Shown piece by piece: positions 33,713 to 44,907 of a stretch of DNA of 64,000 bases (position 1 is its first letter; every line of letters begins with the position of its first letter). The DNA is from Owenia fusiformis (Eukaryota > Annelida > Polychaeta > Sabellida > Oweniidae), in NCBI GenBank assembly GCA_903813345.2, contig CAIIXF020000011.1, positions 3,932,571-3,996,570 on the forward strand, given 5' to 3'. Under the pieces are notes generated by a model, which saw nothing but the letters and a program-made list of their open reading frames with translations, was not told where the DNA came from and searched no databases. Both the position numbers and the translations under genes were made by a program.

Positions 33713-34437
33713 GGTAACTTATAACTTAATCAAAAAATCCAAGATGGCCGAAACCAGGAAGCACATGGCATTTGAGTATAATCTGACCATCAAAATTAAC
33801 TGTTTTTGGTTGGATTTTCTCTCAATTTTTTAGTTCCACTTATCATTTATATAACCAGGCTCACTGTGGTAATGCAAATAGAAACAGTAAACATTTTGGA
33901 ATGGGAATTTGAGTCCTCTGAAAATGTGACAGAAAAATTGACAAAAAGAGTAGCACGGCAAAGGTCCCTGAACATTTTTTTTCTAATTTCTCTGAAACAT
34001 CCCTTTAATATAGCCCAAAATGGAAGGAGCTTTAGAATTTTGAAATCTCTCATACAAATTAAAAAAAATAGAAAAAAACAATTTGAGAAGTGTACTTTTT
34101 TCCTTATTTTGATCCCAATTTTTTATCGGGTAATTTTTCAAATTTCCGTTGCTCCTTCGTTTTTGATATATGTTTGAAGTATATTTTCTGAAATGTTCAG
34201 ATATTTTGAATTAGCGGTTTTTCACGGGCTACTCCTAGAAAAAAAACTTCTCAAATTCTTTAAACGGCACTTTTTTTCTCAAACTAAAGTTTTTTGTTGT
34301 TCTTTGATGTCTTTGTAATGATTACAGTGCACAAGCATATGTGAAATAATAAAAACGACTTCTCAAGAAGAGTTTGAAAATTTCAAGATTGTGAAATTTT
34401 CAATTTTTTCTGGAAATCGATTAAGTTAACAGTCACC
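33713..34437. mobile_element. 725-bp MITE flanked by TTAA
   Basis: TTAA lies at both borders (33709-33712, 34438-34441). The ends GGTAACTTATAACTTAATC and GATTAAGTTAACAGTCACC are imperfect inverted repeats of about 28 bp. A TTAA duplication suggests piggyBac-type insertion, though the tips do not carry the usual CCC/GGG start. The 123-codon ORF at 33806-34177 lies wholly inside and is likely spurious. Confidence 0.65.
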
Positions 34438-34782
34438 TTAAATGCCTTAGCCATATCATTACATGTAACCTCAACATTTCTATGTACAATGTTTGACTTT
34501 TACTTTCCCAACATACAGTCGGAAACCCAAGGTAAGATACCCGTATCCCTTACCTATTATTTCAACAAACTTAGTTTCTGCAAGTCCCTGCTATTGCATT
34601 AACCATACGCACGTGAGCAACAGAACCATCCACTTTCACAACTTCTATTATATCCTATTGACAATTGTTTTATATATTATCATGTGTCGTATAGGTTATT
34701 TAATGCCAAAATGCGACTTGATCCGACCTCGCTGTATTTCGAAAGGAGTTACTTTTGGAAGGATGGGTAGCAATGTTATTAT

Positions 34783-34853
34783 GTTATAGAGAAAGCATGA
34801 GTGAGAGTTGATTCTTTGAAAAAGAATTAACTCTCACGAATGTTTTCTCTAAC
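34783..34853. repeat. 71-bp hairpin
   Basis: GAGAAAGCATGAGTGAGAGT and its imperfect inverse, ACTCTCACGAATGTTTTCTC, are separated by an AATTCTTT-type stem and a 3-base loop. It is a near-complete palindrome with no ORF, perhaps a tiny MITE. Confidence 0.7.
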
Positions 34854-35090
34854 TTAAAACCAATACACTGTCACCTATGCAAGCTAAACGGTAATCTTTA
34901 GTAACCTACACGCTCCAGCCAATTTTCAATGAACTATAGAAAGCGTAGTGAGTGCACTGACCCGTGATCATTTGAATGGGCAATGGTGATTAGTATTGGA
35001 TTTGTATGTATTGCATATATGTACGTGGTGTCAACGCTATGTTCAGTACAGTTAGTTGAACATTCGAGAAGAAGCAAGGAATACGAAAGG

Positions 35091-38000
35091 ATGGATACCT
35101 TGACTCAGGATACCTTCAAGGAATTGACAGATATCGACACGGATGAAGATCTTGAGAACTTTCTTGGGGAACTTATAGGTGGAGTAAATAAATATGAAAT
35201 AGATAGTAGTGAAATTGGCACATTTGATTTACGGTACAGTGTCGAAACATCCGACATATCAGAGCCTGAATATTCCTCCGATTCTAACACTAGAGTCCAT
35301 TTATTTCACTGCTTCATTTCGTCAGTAGAACGGCAAAAATAAGAAATTGGGAGACCATTGTGCAATAAAATATGGAAAAGTATATTCATAATGTACATGA
35401 ATGACATTTGTATATTTCAGATTTTTTAGTTTTTTGTGCAATAAGCCTGTACCGTCTTGTAATATGAAGAATTTCAGCCATGTTAATCTTATTGAAAATA
35501 ACATGGCAGCGAAACATCCAAATATAAGAGGCCACACACATTATCTTTAAAAGCCAAACTAGAAGCAATCCAAGATATCAAATGTCATTCATGTACATTC
35601 ACACTACCCTACCTCGCTCGCGCATGCGCGAATCTTTTGGCTTTCAACCAGGTCGCTTTTGAGTATATCGACTGCTTAGTCAAAAGGTTAATACGTTTGG
35701 TGCTCGGACTGAGTCAATGGAGAGGTTAAGCTAACGATGTTTTTCACAACGTAACCGTGAACGCAAAGTACAAAAATTAACAAAGGAATGTATCGAGCGC
35801 TCATAGTTTAATGCGCGCTTAGTCTACTTCAGATACTCTTTCAGCTTCAGAGTTTCGGGTTTAGAACGGGAGATTTGAATATTTGACGTTGGGTCAACGG
35901 GAACCATTTTACTCGTGTCTATTGAACACTATGCTGTCAATTTTGATTTCGATGTACAGTTGAATTCTTGCTGAACACGATGATGTATGTCATGCATGAT
36001 TTAGCGCCAAAAATCTTACGAAACGAGCTCGTTTAAAATATGTATTAGAAAACCAGCTATAAAACCGCATCAATGACATACTATAGAATCATTACACGCT
36101 ATGGTGTAGTCTAAACAAACACTGGATTTGAACGGCTATTTATATGAGAAGGCTACATGAATTTGTATATGGTCGAGTGATACGTACAGGTTCAGTTTCG
36201 ATTATATATGCAAAGCTTAACCTCTCCACTATTGCTATTCGCTACACTTCAGTGGTGCAATAGTGAAGTCCATGTTCCAAGTTATATGATAGTTGAAGAA
36301 TGTAAATGATATCGTTTTAGATTTTAAAATATTTGATATGTCATAGTACACGGTACACAGTTGCAAAAGTTGATCAATACAGGGTACAAGGAATGTAAAT
36401 TGTTCAATAGTACAGGGAGCGAGAAAGTAAGGTGATTATACAGACATACTATGTCCCGACCTCATGTACATTTACGTTGCAAACAGTGAAAGTAATGCTA
36501 AAAAGGCCGCCTGTTGATGCTTTGAGGTGTCATCAATTGTTATTTAATCCAAATAAATAAACATTATTTTGTAGATTTAGACACGGGCTTTCAGGTCGTA
36601 TGCATTTTAGTCATTAAATTAACAAGAACGCTAGATTATACGTGTTACTAAGGTATCAAATTGAAATAAAATAACGAAATTAAATATTAACACGTTAATG
36701 ATAAATGACTATCCGCTCTCAGTATTAATGACTATCTGTTACTCATAATAATTAAAATTGCCTGAACTACATGTGAAGAATCTTTCTATAGAACCCCTTG
36801 AATGGTCTAATTCACTACCGTCCTCAAAAACCGATCATTCAAAATGTTTTATTCAAATTCACAAAAATACAGTTGACTAACATACTAGAAAACGTATCCA
36901 CCTATAACACGATGACACGCAGTTTAAATAACAGTTAACTGTTTTTTTTTGTTACATATCAATGTAACATTTTCGAAGGGAAACTTACATGCTCCCTGTA
37001 CGTTGATAGATTTACTGAAATGTATCGTATATTGCATTCGTGTTTTGCTTCACTGCGCCCACTATTATCTATCTTTGCCTATAGTGGTTTTTTGCCAACA
37101 ATATTCTACACACTGCTTGATGAATCAATTCTATGTCTGGTAGAACACTAGAAATAAATGTAAACTGTATTTTACGTTCAGAAATATGGAATTAAACCCA
37201 CGTCCTCCATTTGCAACTAAGCTGTACCCTGTTCCCCTTTTAAACGTGGTCACGTGGTAGGGTAGTGTGACATTATGAATATACTTTTCCATATATTATT
37301 GTACAATGGTCTCCCAATTTCTTATTTTTGCCGTTCTACTGACGAAATGAAGCAGTGAAATGGACTCTAGATTTGGAAAACCTGTATCTGATATGGATAT
37401 TGACAAGAAAAGCAGAAACAGGTATGAATATAACTGTTTTCTTTGACTGTAGCTCGAAGAATCAAGAGTGCACATTCTGAAAGTAAAATTGCCAGATGGA
37501 TTTCTTCTGCTTAATATGTATTCTTTGTTTTAGCTATGCAAGGTCAACTGAAAATAAAATCAACTGGGCAATGCGCACATTTGATGAGTGGCAGAGAGAA
37601 AGAAGGATGACCGTACAAAAAAGCGCTATTGAATATAAAGAGATGCCTGTAAAGAATATTGCGGAAATGACAAAACGGGAGCTGGATTTCGTTATGTAGA
37701 TTTATCCTTGAGGTAAAGAAAAGGGATGGTACAGACTATCCGAGCGAAACTCTGTACGTACTTATAGTGTCACTTCAGCTTGGTTTGTCTACGTACGGCG
37801 CAGATAGTGACCACATACTTCTATCTGACCCTGAATTCTACAAGACCAAGAATACACTGGACAGGAGAATGAAAGAGCTCAGTAAAATCGGTAAGTAAAC
37901 AACTAAAATGGAGTGTTTTCTGTCCAAAGCAAAGAAAATACATTGTCAAAGCAATTAGATCAATTGTTTTCTGATGAAAAGATCCAAAATTTGCACGTTG

Positions 38001-38599
38001 AACTGTGTAGTTTTTATAAAAAAATTCTTGGTCTTGCATTATCAGAATTTCTAAGCCAGTTAGATTGCAGCAAAGGCATGTTTTTATTTCGGATGATTGC
38101 ACGGCCGTGCATTGTTTCATCCGATGTCATATTTAACTCAAATATGTTTTTGAATCTGTTATCGTGACTTTTAAACTAGGCTAGTTCTAACAATTTGGTT
38201 TTGATTTGTTTTCCATGTTGTTGCTGTCCTTCATCATGATGATTATTTCCAGGTCAGCGTGCCCCTCGTAAGCAGGCTGACGAGGAAGAAGAACAGCTAT
38301 GGAGCAAGGGTGTTTTAGGGCATGAAAGTCCTCGCAAGTTAGTTGATACGATGCTGTATATGATCGGGCTGCATTTCGCACTGAGAGCCGGCATGGAGCA
38401 TCGTAACCTTCGATTCGGAAAGAATTCGCAAATAACTACCGGTTCAGACGACGGTATACGATATTTGGTATATAAAGATGATACAAGCAAAGCATCGCAG
38501 GGTGGACTTAAGCACAAGGCGATTAAACCAAAGACTGTTTATGCGTATGAAAACAAAGCAAATAAAGAACGTTGCATCGTGCAAAGATTTGTCCGCTAA
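35091..38599 (+). pseudogene. Crypton/KIAA1958-like tyrosine-recombinase (DUF3504) gene, broken
   Basis: Exon A (35091-37421, less an insertion) starts MDTLTQDTFKELTDIDTD, an acidic N-terminus, and reads on after the insert as FGKPVSDMDIDKK. Exon B (37534-37890; acceptor TTTTAG, donor GTAAGT) encodes NWAMRTFDEWQRER, then RFILEVKKRDGTDYPSETLY after a frameshift near 37697. Exon C (38253-38599; acceptor TTCCAG) encodes the core MIGLHFALRAGMEHRNLR and KDDTSKASQGGLKHK. FALRxGxEHRxLR and EDTSKxxxGGLK are hallmarks of Crypton-derived DUF3504 domains. It is dead or dying: a 2.07-kb element splits exon A, exon B is frameshifted, and the ORF stops after RCIVQRFVR, before the region where I expect the catalytic tyrosine. 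Splice phases (2 and 1) remain consistent, so it once was an intron-bearing gene. Confidence 0.75.
35294..37366. mobile_element. 2.07-kb TIR element inserted in the Crypton gene (CTAG duplication)
   Basis: The ends AGTCCATTTATTTCACTGC and GCAGTGAAATGGACT head inverted arms of about 105 bp that are almost identical, apart from four extra bases in the left one. The element is bordered on both sides by CTAG (35290-35293 and 37367-37370). Removing it with one CTAG restores the reading frame of the host exon (AACACTAG then ATTTGG, reading N-T-R-F-G). A further palindrome (about 35391-35600) is nested near the left arm. No transposase was found. Confidence 0.85.
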
Positions 38600-39540
38600 A
38601 ACTTCTGATTGGTTAAGGTGGCGAAGTCAAGCGAGTTGCCCGGAGAAACAGAGCAAAATCAAGCAACGTGATTTTCTCGGAGTATCATGCAAATATTTTG
38701 ACCATTTAAACTACGCCTTTTCGCCATTTATGGAGAGTGCCAATTCCCAGACAGTAACCCCGCCTTTTCCCTTGTATGGAGAATACCATTCGTGAGAGTG
38801 TACTGTTTAGTGTCGAACTTTTAAAGTGAAGTTTTCCTTGATTTTTCTACTCGATTTCTCGATAGATAATGGATATATATTTGCATCGTTCCTTAATCAG
38901 ATTTAAGATACGAACAGTGTACATCTCAACAATTTTTCGATGAGTAGCCTTATCCATTAATATTGGCAGAAGTTCGATCATTAATTGAAATATTTTACTA
39001 AAGTTAGGGAAGAAATCTCCGTGCTAAATTTAACGTCTTTCTGCTGCGTCGACTATGCACCAAGTCGATGTTTGACTCCAGAATACACATTGAGTTTTTT
39101 ATTAAAATCGCAACTTATCTAGATTAATCGATGGTTATGGATAAGTTTCATCTATAATCAAGCAAAAATAAGATATGAACGACAAATATCCAAGGAATAC
39201 TTCCAGTAAGTTATCGTTGAGTCAATCCGAGATCATCTACGGGGTAGGAATTTTCCCGGGGAATTTTGACCTAAGGGTTTCTTAGATTTTTTCCCTCGAT
39301 ATATCGATAGTGAATGGACATAAGTGCACCATTCTTTCTTCAAAGTCGAGTTACGAACAGTATTATCCGACTTTAAAATCTGTTGATGACTAGCCTAATT
39401 TGAATCGATATCAAAAAATCAACAAATCACTTAAGAACAATTTTGCCAATCTCCGATAAAATACTGTATACTGACATCTACAATACATATAGGTTATTTA
39501 CTTGGAGGGAATGAATATGAGTTTTATTCCGAGGGACAAT
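38600..39540. other. Gene-free stretch with a loose direct repeat
   Basis: Segments near 38840-38960 and 39285-39400 share a pattern (TCGATA, AATGGA, CGAACAGT, GATGAGTAGCC or GATGACTAGCC), indicating an old duplication of about 120 bp. No exon continuing the DUF3504 gene was recognised. Confidence 0.4.
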
Positions 39541-39600
39541 ATGATATTGACGAAGGGTAATATATGATATCGAACGAGGGCAGCGACGCAGCGACCTAGT
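39541..39600. repeat. Hairpin-type repeat around ATATGATAT
   Basis: ACAATATGATATTGAC and GTCAATATGATATTG flank GAGGGCAGCGACGCAGCGAC. It is a palindromic short element similar in design to the hairpin at 32669. Confidence 0.45.
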
Positions 39601-39614
39601 GTCAATATGATATT

Positions 39615-39765
39615 GCACAAACTCCCTCCAAACCCAGGGCATCAAGTAGAGAAATTTGGCCCCCCTCCCAGTTGCTCCCTTCAGACCCAGGGCATCAAGT
39701 AAAGAAATTTGACCCCTTCCAGATTGCTCCCTCCAAACCGGAGGCATCAAATAAAGTCCCTTCCT
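39615..39765. repeat. 52-53-bp minisatellite, about 2.7 copies
   Basis: CTCCCTCCAAACCCAGGGCA and TCAAGTAAAGAAATTT recur every 52-53 bp. The minus-strand ORF across it only reflects the repeat. Confidence 0.75.
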
Positions 39766-40440
39766 ATCCCTGTATCAAGCACAAAATAAGAAAAACTCAC
39801 CTAAATTGCTACCCTATAATGCACTTGTTTATTATAAACTTACGTTAATATTCATCGTTTTTAATTATTTATAATTAATAATAAGTGTATTGGTCTCATG
39901 AACATCTGATGTACATCGGGATAAAAAATTCCAATATAGCAAATAACAAATAAAACATTCATGTACATGCATGGCAAAACAATAATTACTAACTAATTTG
40001 AACAATCACAAAGTACCAAGTAGCATAAAATGATTTCACGTCAGTTTTGTTTAACAACTATTTGGTAATATAATGAACTCCTGTAAAATAATCACCAATT
40101 GTTTCATAAATTGTATCATCGTGAGCTAACAAGAAGTATAAAAATAGACTACTTGTACTAAAATGAGAACAAAACAATTGTTTATACTTTTTATATTACT
40201 AAGATATAGAGATCGAGCTAGTTTTAGTTCTGATTGAGAACAACAAAAAAAGAACGTGTTCTCCATCACCTATTGCATTTTTCGAATTACCGAAGTAACA
40301 AAATCGTTTCGTTTTTTCTACTTTGAAGTATCGACCTCGTTCAATTGAGAAGTTATGCATCGATAACCGTACGTTAGTAATAGATTGTCTATAGATTGAG
40401 TTCTGTAAATTAGATAACTGGCTCTTAATATTTACGTTAT
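39766..40440. other. Gene-free stretch
   Basis: A+T-rich sequence with no ORF, hairpin or repeat that I could support. Confidence 0.4.
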
Positions 40441-40442
40441 TA

Positions 40443-41488
40443 CGAGGGTTGTCCCATAAGTCTTGAAATTTTTATTCTAATTCATAGAATATTTGAGATA
40501 CAATGATGAAAATTTTACATTTTGTAAATTAGATATATTTCTAATATCTCTGCAAATTTCATGGCATAATAAGATCATTTGGCAATGTTACATATGTTTT
40601 AAAGTGGAATGTCGGTGGTACCCGGGGCAGAAAACAGGATAAATATACAAACTATGTCGTAAAAAATGATTTGGAAGCACATCCCATGTTGTATTTAATT
40701 TTTTTCTGCTCTGATCCTCTGTCAGAATATGTGGGACAAATCTAGGGGCTACCTTTGACATCTCAAGGTCTTGCTTCATCACTCTGTGAGCAGTGCTCTT
40801 ACTAATATCAAGTCTACGCTGTATGGCTATCTTCCTACAAGTTGTTCTCCTTTCAGCCCTTATACTCTCTGCAATATGTGGTATGAGTTCGTCACTGGTT
40901 TTTGGCCTTCCACTTCTCGGAGCATCCTAGGCTGGTAACTCCAGTTTTTAACTTATTCTACCACCTCCATATTGTAGGTGCACTAGTAGTGTACCGTCTA
41001 TATACTTTTTCCATGGCTGTTCTTGTTAGTGTAGGTGTGCCCTAACGAGGCGTGGTATTGCACAACTGCACGCAAAGATTTTTGACAAAATCCCTGCCGT
41101 TTTGGCTTTCAAAATGCTGTGTCTCTGTACCAAAATTGAGCAATTGTGCTAGTTTATTATGAAATCACAGAGGTATTTCCCAAGATTCTACCAAGTAAAG
41201 AGTGTTTTTGTCAATCTTGACAGGTGCTTCACAATTTAAGATGCATATCATCCTTCAAAATCCATAATACTCCCATGGTTCCATTTTACATTTTTACTAT
41301 GTTTCATTACTGCCCCACCCCCCGCCTCCTCCGGTTACCATAGCAACCAAAATAGTTACTCAAGTTAAAAATGTTGTTATGAAACTATCACATGTTGAAG
41401 ATAATTAATTGTTCTTGATACATACCAATTTTCATTGAAATATTTTTGAATTAGAATAAAAATTTCAAGACTTATGGGACAACCCTCG
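40443..41488 (-). mobile_element. Mariner-like element, 1.05 kb, degenerate
   Basis: The ends CGAGGGTTGTCCCATAAGTC and its inverse are flanked by TA (40441-40442, 41489-41490). The arms extend about 45 bp (to TTTTTATTCTAATTCA). It carries a minus-strand transposase relic, so it is a decayed former autonomous copy with an internal deletion. Confidence 0.85.
40588..40960 (-). pseudogene. Mariner transposase N-terminal relic
   Basis: The minus strand reads, across breaks, a SGRPKTSDELIPHIAESIRA-like segment and then ISKSTAHRVMKQDLEMSKVA and PRFVPHILTEDQ. This matches the helix-turn-helix domain of mariner transposases, including the WVPHxLT motif (here FVPHILT). The catalytic D,D34D domain is absent and the frame is shifted, so it is inactive. 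Confidence 0.7.
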
Positions 41489-41673
41489 TATGTATTCAAA
41501 AGTGATAGATGAATATTTAGAGGCAATAGACATAAAATTGTGACTTACCAGCTTCACCTGTGGTTCACTGCATGACTGGACTTTTAAACGCAACCCTCCA
41601 TTATACAATATATATCATTCATTGAACTTTAAACGCATCGTCTGTCCAAAACAACCCTCCGTGAGTTGACAGG

Positions 41674-41758
41674 GTGTTCAATAAATCGCCAGCATATCAA
41701 ACATCCCTACAGTAACTGATCCAAAGGATTGTAATCGATATGGCGAGTTTTTGAACAC
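41674..41758. repeat. 85-bp hairpin MITE
   Basis: GTGTTCAATAAATCGCCAGC pairs with GGCGAGTTTTTGAACAC; GCATATC pairs with GATAT. The loop is about 38 bp. A single tip, TTGAACACCCTGTA, near 62522 may be a relic of the same family. Confidence 0.6.
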
Positions 41759-41759
41759 A

Positions 41760-43833
41760 CGTTTCTTTTAACTCAGTATTTTGGAAATTTTACACATTGT
41801 TAATTCAGTGATTATGTTTTGAATGGTAATAATATTATTTCAAAAGGTTTAACTTAATTTTTGTCTTTTTGGGAGGGGGTTGTTTTACCTTTTTGAATAC
41901 TTTTTGTTAAATCAACCAGAATTTCCTTTGTATTACTAAAATATTGAGAGGTCTAAAAATGTTGTATATGCTATTATGTTCCAACAAGGTTCGGAAATAT
42001 ATTCTATTTCCATTTTCAAAATTGGTAGAAAGGATAACAATAAAAAATGTTAACAAAAACAGTAATATCAGATAATAATATAAAAATAATTTCAAAATGT
42101 ATTTGTTGTCAATCAGTTAACATTACATAAATGACCGTGCTTTTTACAGAATAATTGGTTGAAGAGAAAACATGGTTAAATTTAGTTCATCATATCGATA
42201 CCTGTCCTTTATCTGCATATTAAACTAAAGTCGTCGTGATTATGTCACTGCTATACACAAATTGAGAGGGAAAGTGTTGTATAAATAGGCGTTCATTCAA
42301 TACTGGGCGGGCAAAAAGCACTAAAATACTGAATTTTTGAAAATTGTTGTCATATATGGTACCTCTGAGATAATATGTAAAGTATATATATGGGATACAT
42401 ATATAGTGTTATATATCATTTTAAAGCATATCATATACTCTTTCAGAATAAATAGGAATTAAGTCCAATTTTATAAGTTGTCAAGGTTACAAGATTCTAA
42501 AAAATTCTAAAAATTGGGTTTGTGCTTGGACGTGATATCACGTCCTCCGTAGTCAACGTATGTGCTTTATGACGTCATATCACGTCATTCGTAGCGAATC
42601 AATATAGTTTCAGTTTAGTTGAGTTTATTTATGTACAGTGAAGTGGTCAGTCTCAGTCTTACAATGCAATATAATATAAACAATTAATAACAATTTTACC
42701 CAGCCCACGTTTGGCTTATAATCAAATGAGTCATCTTTCGAAACAAGAAATAAAGGCTGAAGCAGCAAAGATACATGTACAAAGAGCTACAACGTGTTAA
42801 ATGTTAAATAGAATATTTCAAATAAGCATGGCTAAACGGGGGGGGGGCAGTTTTATTTCATAATCACACCCAAAAGAGATTTTCATCACTTTCTTGCATC
42901 TTGTTTCACAGGCCTAACCATCGACAACTTACAGGGAGAGAACACGCTGCTGTACTTTTTAGATGTACGGCGTCACTATTAACCGATTTGAAGCGAAGAA
43001 AATGATGCAGATTTGATGTAGATTTGAAAAAAATATTTGAGCAAAGGGTTTCAAGTTTTATTTCGTGTGTATTAGTTTGGAAAGACATTTAACTTTCTAG
43101 CAACGTTAAAATATTTTCAATCGGTGCTCGATGTTTTTAGTTGTTAATCTACCCATACAAGCCAAGTTATTTTGGCCTTAACACATTTTTGAAATTATCT
43201 TGTGCTAGAAGCAATTTAAAAGATTCAAAAGATATCTTTCGGCAGTCTAGTATTATCTAACACAATGGCGTGGCCTTACATGACCTCTTAATATTAATAT
43301 GCTGACAGCTTAACGTTCAATTAGCTAGATTTAAGTTTAATATGGGACCTATGATAGGTCGGTTGAAAAATGTTATTTTTTGCACCATTTTCATTGATCA
43401 TATCCTCAACTGTCGTTTAAGAGTGTCGAATATTTTTATGAGAATAATTTGTTTCTCTAAACTACATGTACGCAATTTAGGACGGGTGGAGATTAATAAT
43501 TATTCAAGTATTCATTGTAATCTAAAAAATCAGAAATGTGCGTTATCAAATCGAATGTACGTTGTCACTGTAATTGAAATTCGTAATGATTTCATTTGAA
43601 ATCTCAATAAGTTTGTTATGAGTAACAAGTGATCTTTAACGAACATGTCCTAGCAAGTATCCTTTGTACAGATGATTTCAAAGATAAGGTAAATGTGATT
43701 TTTTTTTAAGATAAGGTAAATGTGATTTTTTGCTTTTTCATTTAATGAAAGTATTGTTGTGGGGTTGGTTTATTTGTGCCAAGCCACTTACTCCCTATTG
43801 TCAGCGTTTAGCGTGTTTCAATAAAAAATGTAA
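41760..43833. other. Gene-free stretch
   Basis: No gene was seen. There are palindromes ACGTGATATCACGT (42530-42543) and TGACGTCA (about 42571), a tract near 42400-42500 loosely like the arm of the 5688 MITE, a G-run near 42838-42847, and a 25-bp direct duplication (AAGATAAGGTAAATGTGATTTTTT) at about 43682-43730. Minus-strand ORFs at 41907 and 42906 lack motifs. Confidence 0.4.
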
Positions 43834-43906
43834 AGCCTGAAACGGGACTCGAACCCGGGACCCTCAGATTAAAAGTCTGATGCTCTACCGACTGAGCTAT
43901 CCAGGC
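43834..43906 (-). tRNA. tRNA-Lys (UUU)
   Basis: The minus strand starts GCCTGGATAGCTCAGTCGGT, followed by the anticodon loop CTTTTAA within CAGA ... TCTG. The acceptor stem pairs over seven positions with one G-U. Box A (TAGCTCAGTCGG) and box B (GGTTCGAGTCC) are intact, and a T-run follows at 43828-43821, fitting Pol III termination. The T-stem has one mismatch at its base, and the discriminator base appears to be T where animal tRNA-Lys usually has G. So this may be a slightly decayed copy. CCA is not encoded, as expected. Confidence 0.88.
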
Positions 43907-44740
43907 TCGTGAAAATTCGAGACGAATATGCATTTTGAGTATATATTTGCGAAAAGCGCGAACTATTCACCTTTCCCCAAAGTCAGCTCATGAATATTAT
44001 AATTAGCAAATCAGAAATCTGTGACGTCAGCGTAGGGCCAATTTTCGCGGGAAAGTCCTTACACATTAGAAGTCAATGGGAATCGTGACGGAAACGGGTT
44101 AACATTATTGTCAAATTATGTTGAGTAGTAATAATATTTATGATAAATGTTATGGAATTTAATTAATTATACTCCCGTCTATGGCCCCCTTCTTTATATT
44201 GTTCTAGGGAATCAAATGAATAGAGAAATATTGATGCGAAGAGTCCGATGTTTCCCGTACATTTTCAAATTACGCCTACTGTACAAAACCCAATGTTTAG
44301 TTCTTGAATGTCAACATCCCATGGTAATCTTAAGTTTATGTAATATTTTCTCATGGGGTGAAGAAGGGGGTACAGCTAAACCTTGAAAAAAGGATTCGAC
44401 TCTAAAATCTGGGCCAAAGCGTTACTTTCACTTACGTTCAGCCACTTATACCACATGACAATGTTACGTTTATGTCTGCCGAAGAATTTGACAATGTTTT
44501 TTTTTTTTGATGACTAATTTCATTGAACAATGTTAAGGCCATTCATTTATGCTTATTGAGACGTCCAGAGTTGCTTGTTTTACCGACGATCTTCTATTTG
44601 AAGAGATTTATCTCTTGAAAAGCCTACGGGCGTTCTTTTAAATATCGAATTTTTTAGAGAACTTTCAGGATATTTTGGACGTAGACCTACAAGAGAGAAA
44701 CTCTGGCAATTCAACCCCTTAGTCAGGATTTACCTGGTGG
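43907..44740. other. Gene-free stretch
   Basis: The plus ORF at 44147-44386 has no motif. A T-run lies near 44498-44508. Nothing else was recognised. Confidence 0.4.
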
Positions 44741-44744
44741 AGCG

Positions 44745-44907
44745 GTTTACCAAGGGGGAGCTTTTTGACAGTTTTGGCAAAAAATCATGCAAAATTGCTC
44801 AGAATGATGAAAAGCTGCATAATTTTGAAAGAATATCTGACCGGGGGGGGGGGGGGCGGCCGCTCCTTCCGCTCACCCCCCCCCCCCCCCCCATGGCTAC
44901 GGGCCTG
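44745..44907. mobile_element. CAGGCCCGTAGCCA-family MITE, left-truncated
   Basis: Its right end, GGCTACGGGCCTG, and interior (TTTTGACAGTTTTGGCAAAA, CAGAATGATGAAAAG) match the complete copy at 48247-48422. G- and C-runs (about 44845-44893) flank a short GCGGCCGCTCC centre. The left terminal repeat is missing or too diverged. Confidence 0.65.

Noticed and set aside
33806-34177. 123-residue plus-strand ORF with hydrophobic ends
   Set aside because: It lies wholly inside the TTAA-flanked MITE, has an A+T-driven composition and no known domain.
39478-39750. 90-residue minus-strand ORF with a repeated LLDALGLKGATGRG-type segment
   Set aside because: It is the translation of the 52-53-bp minisatellite.
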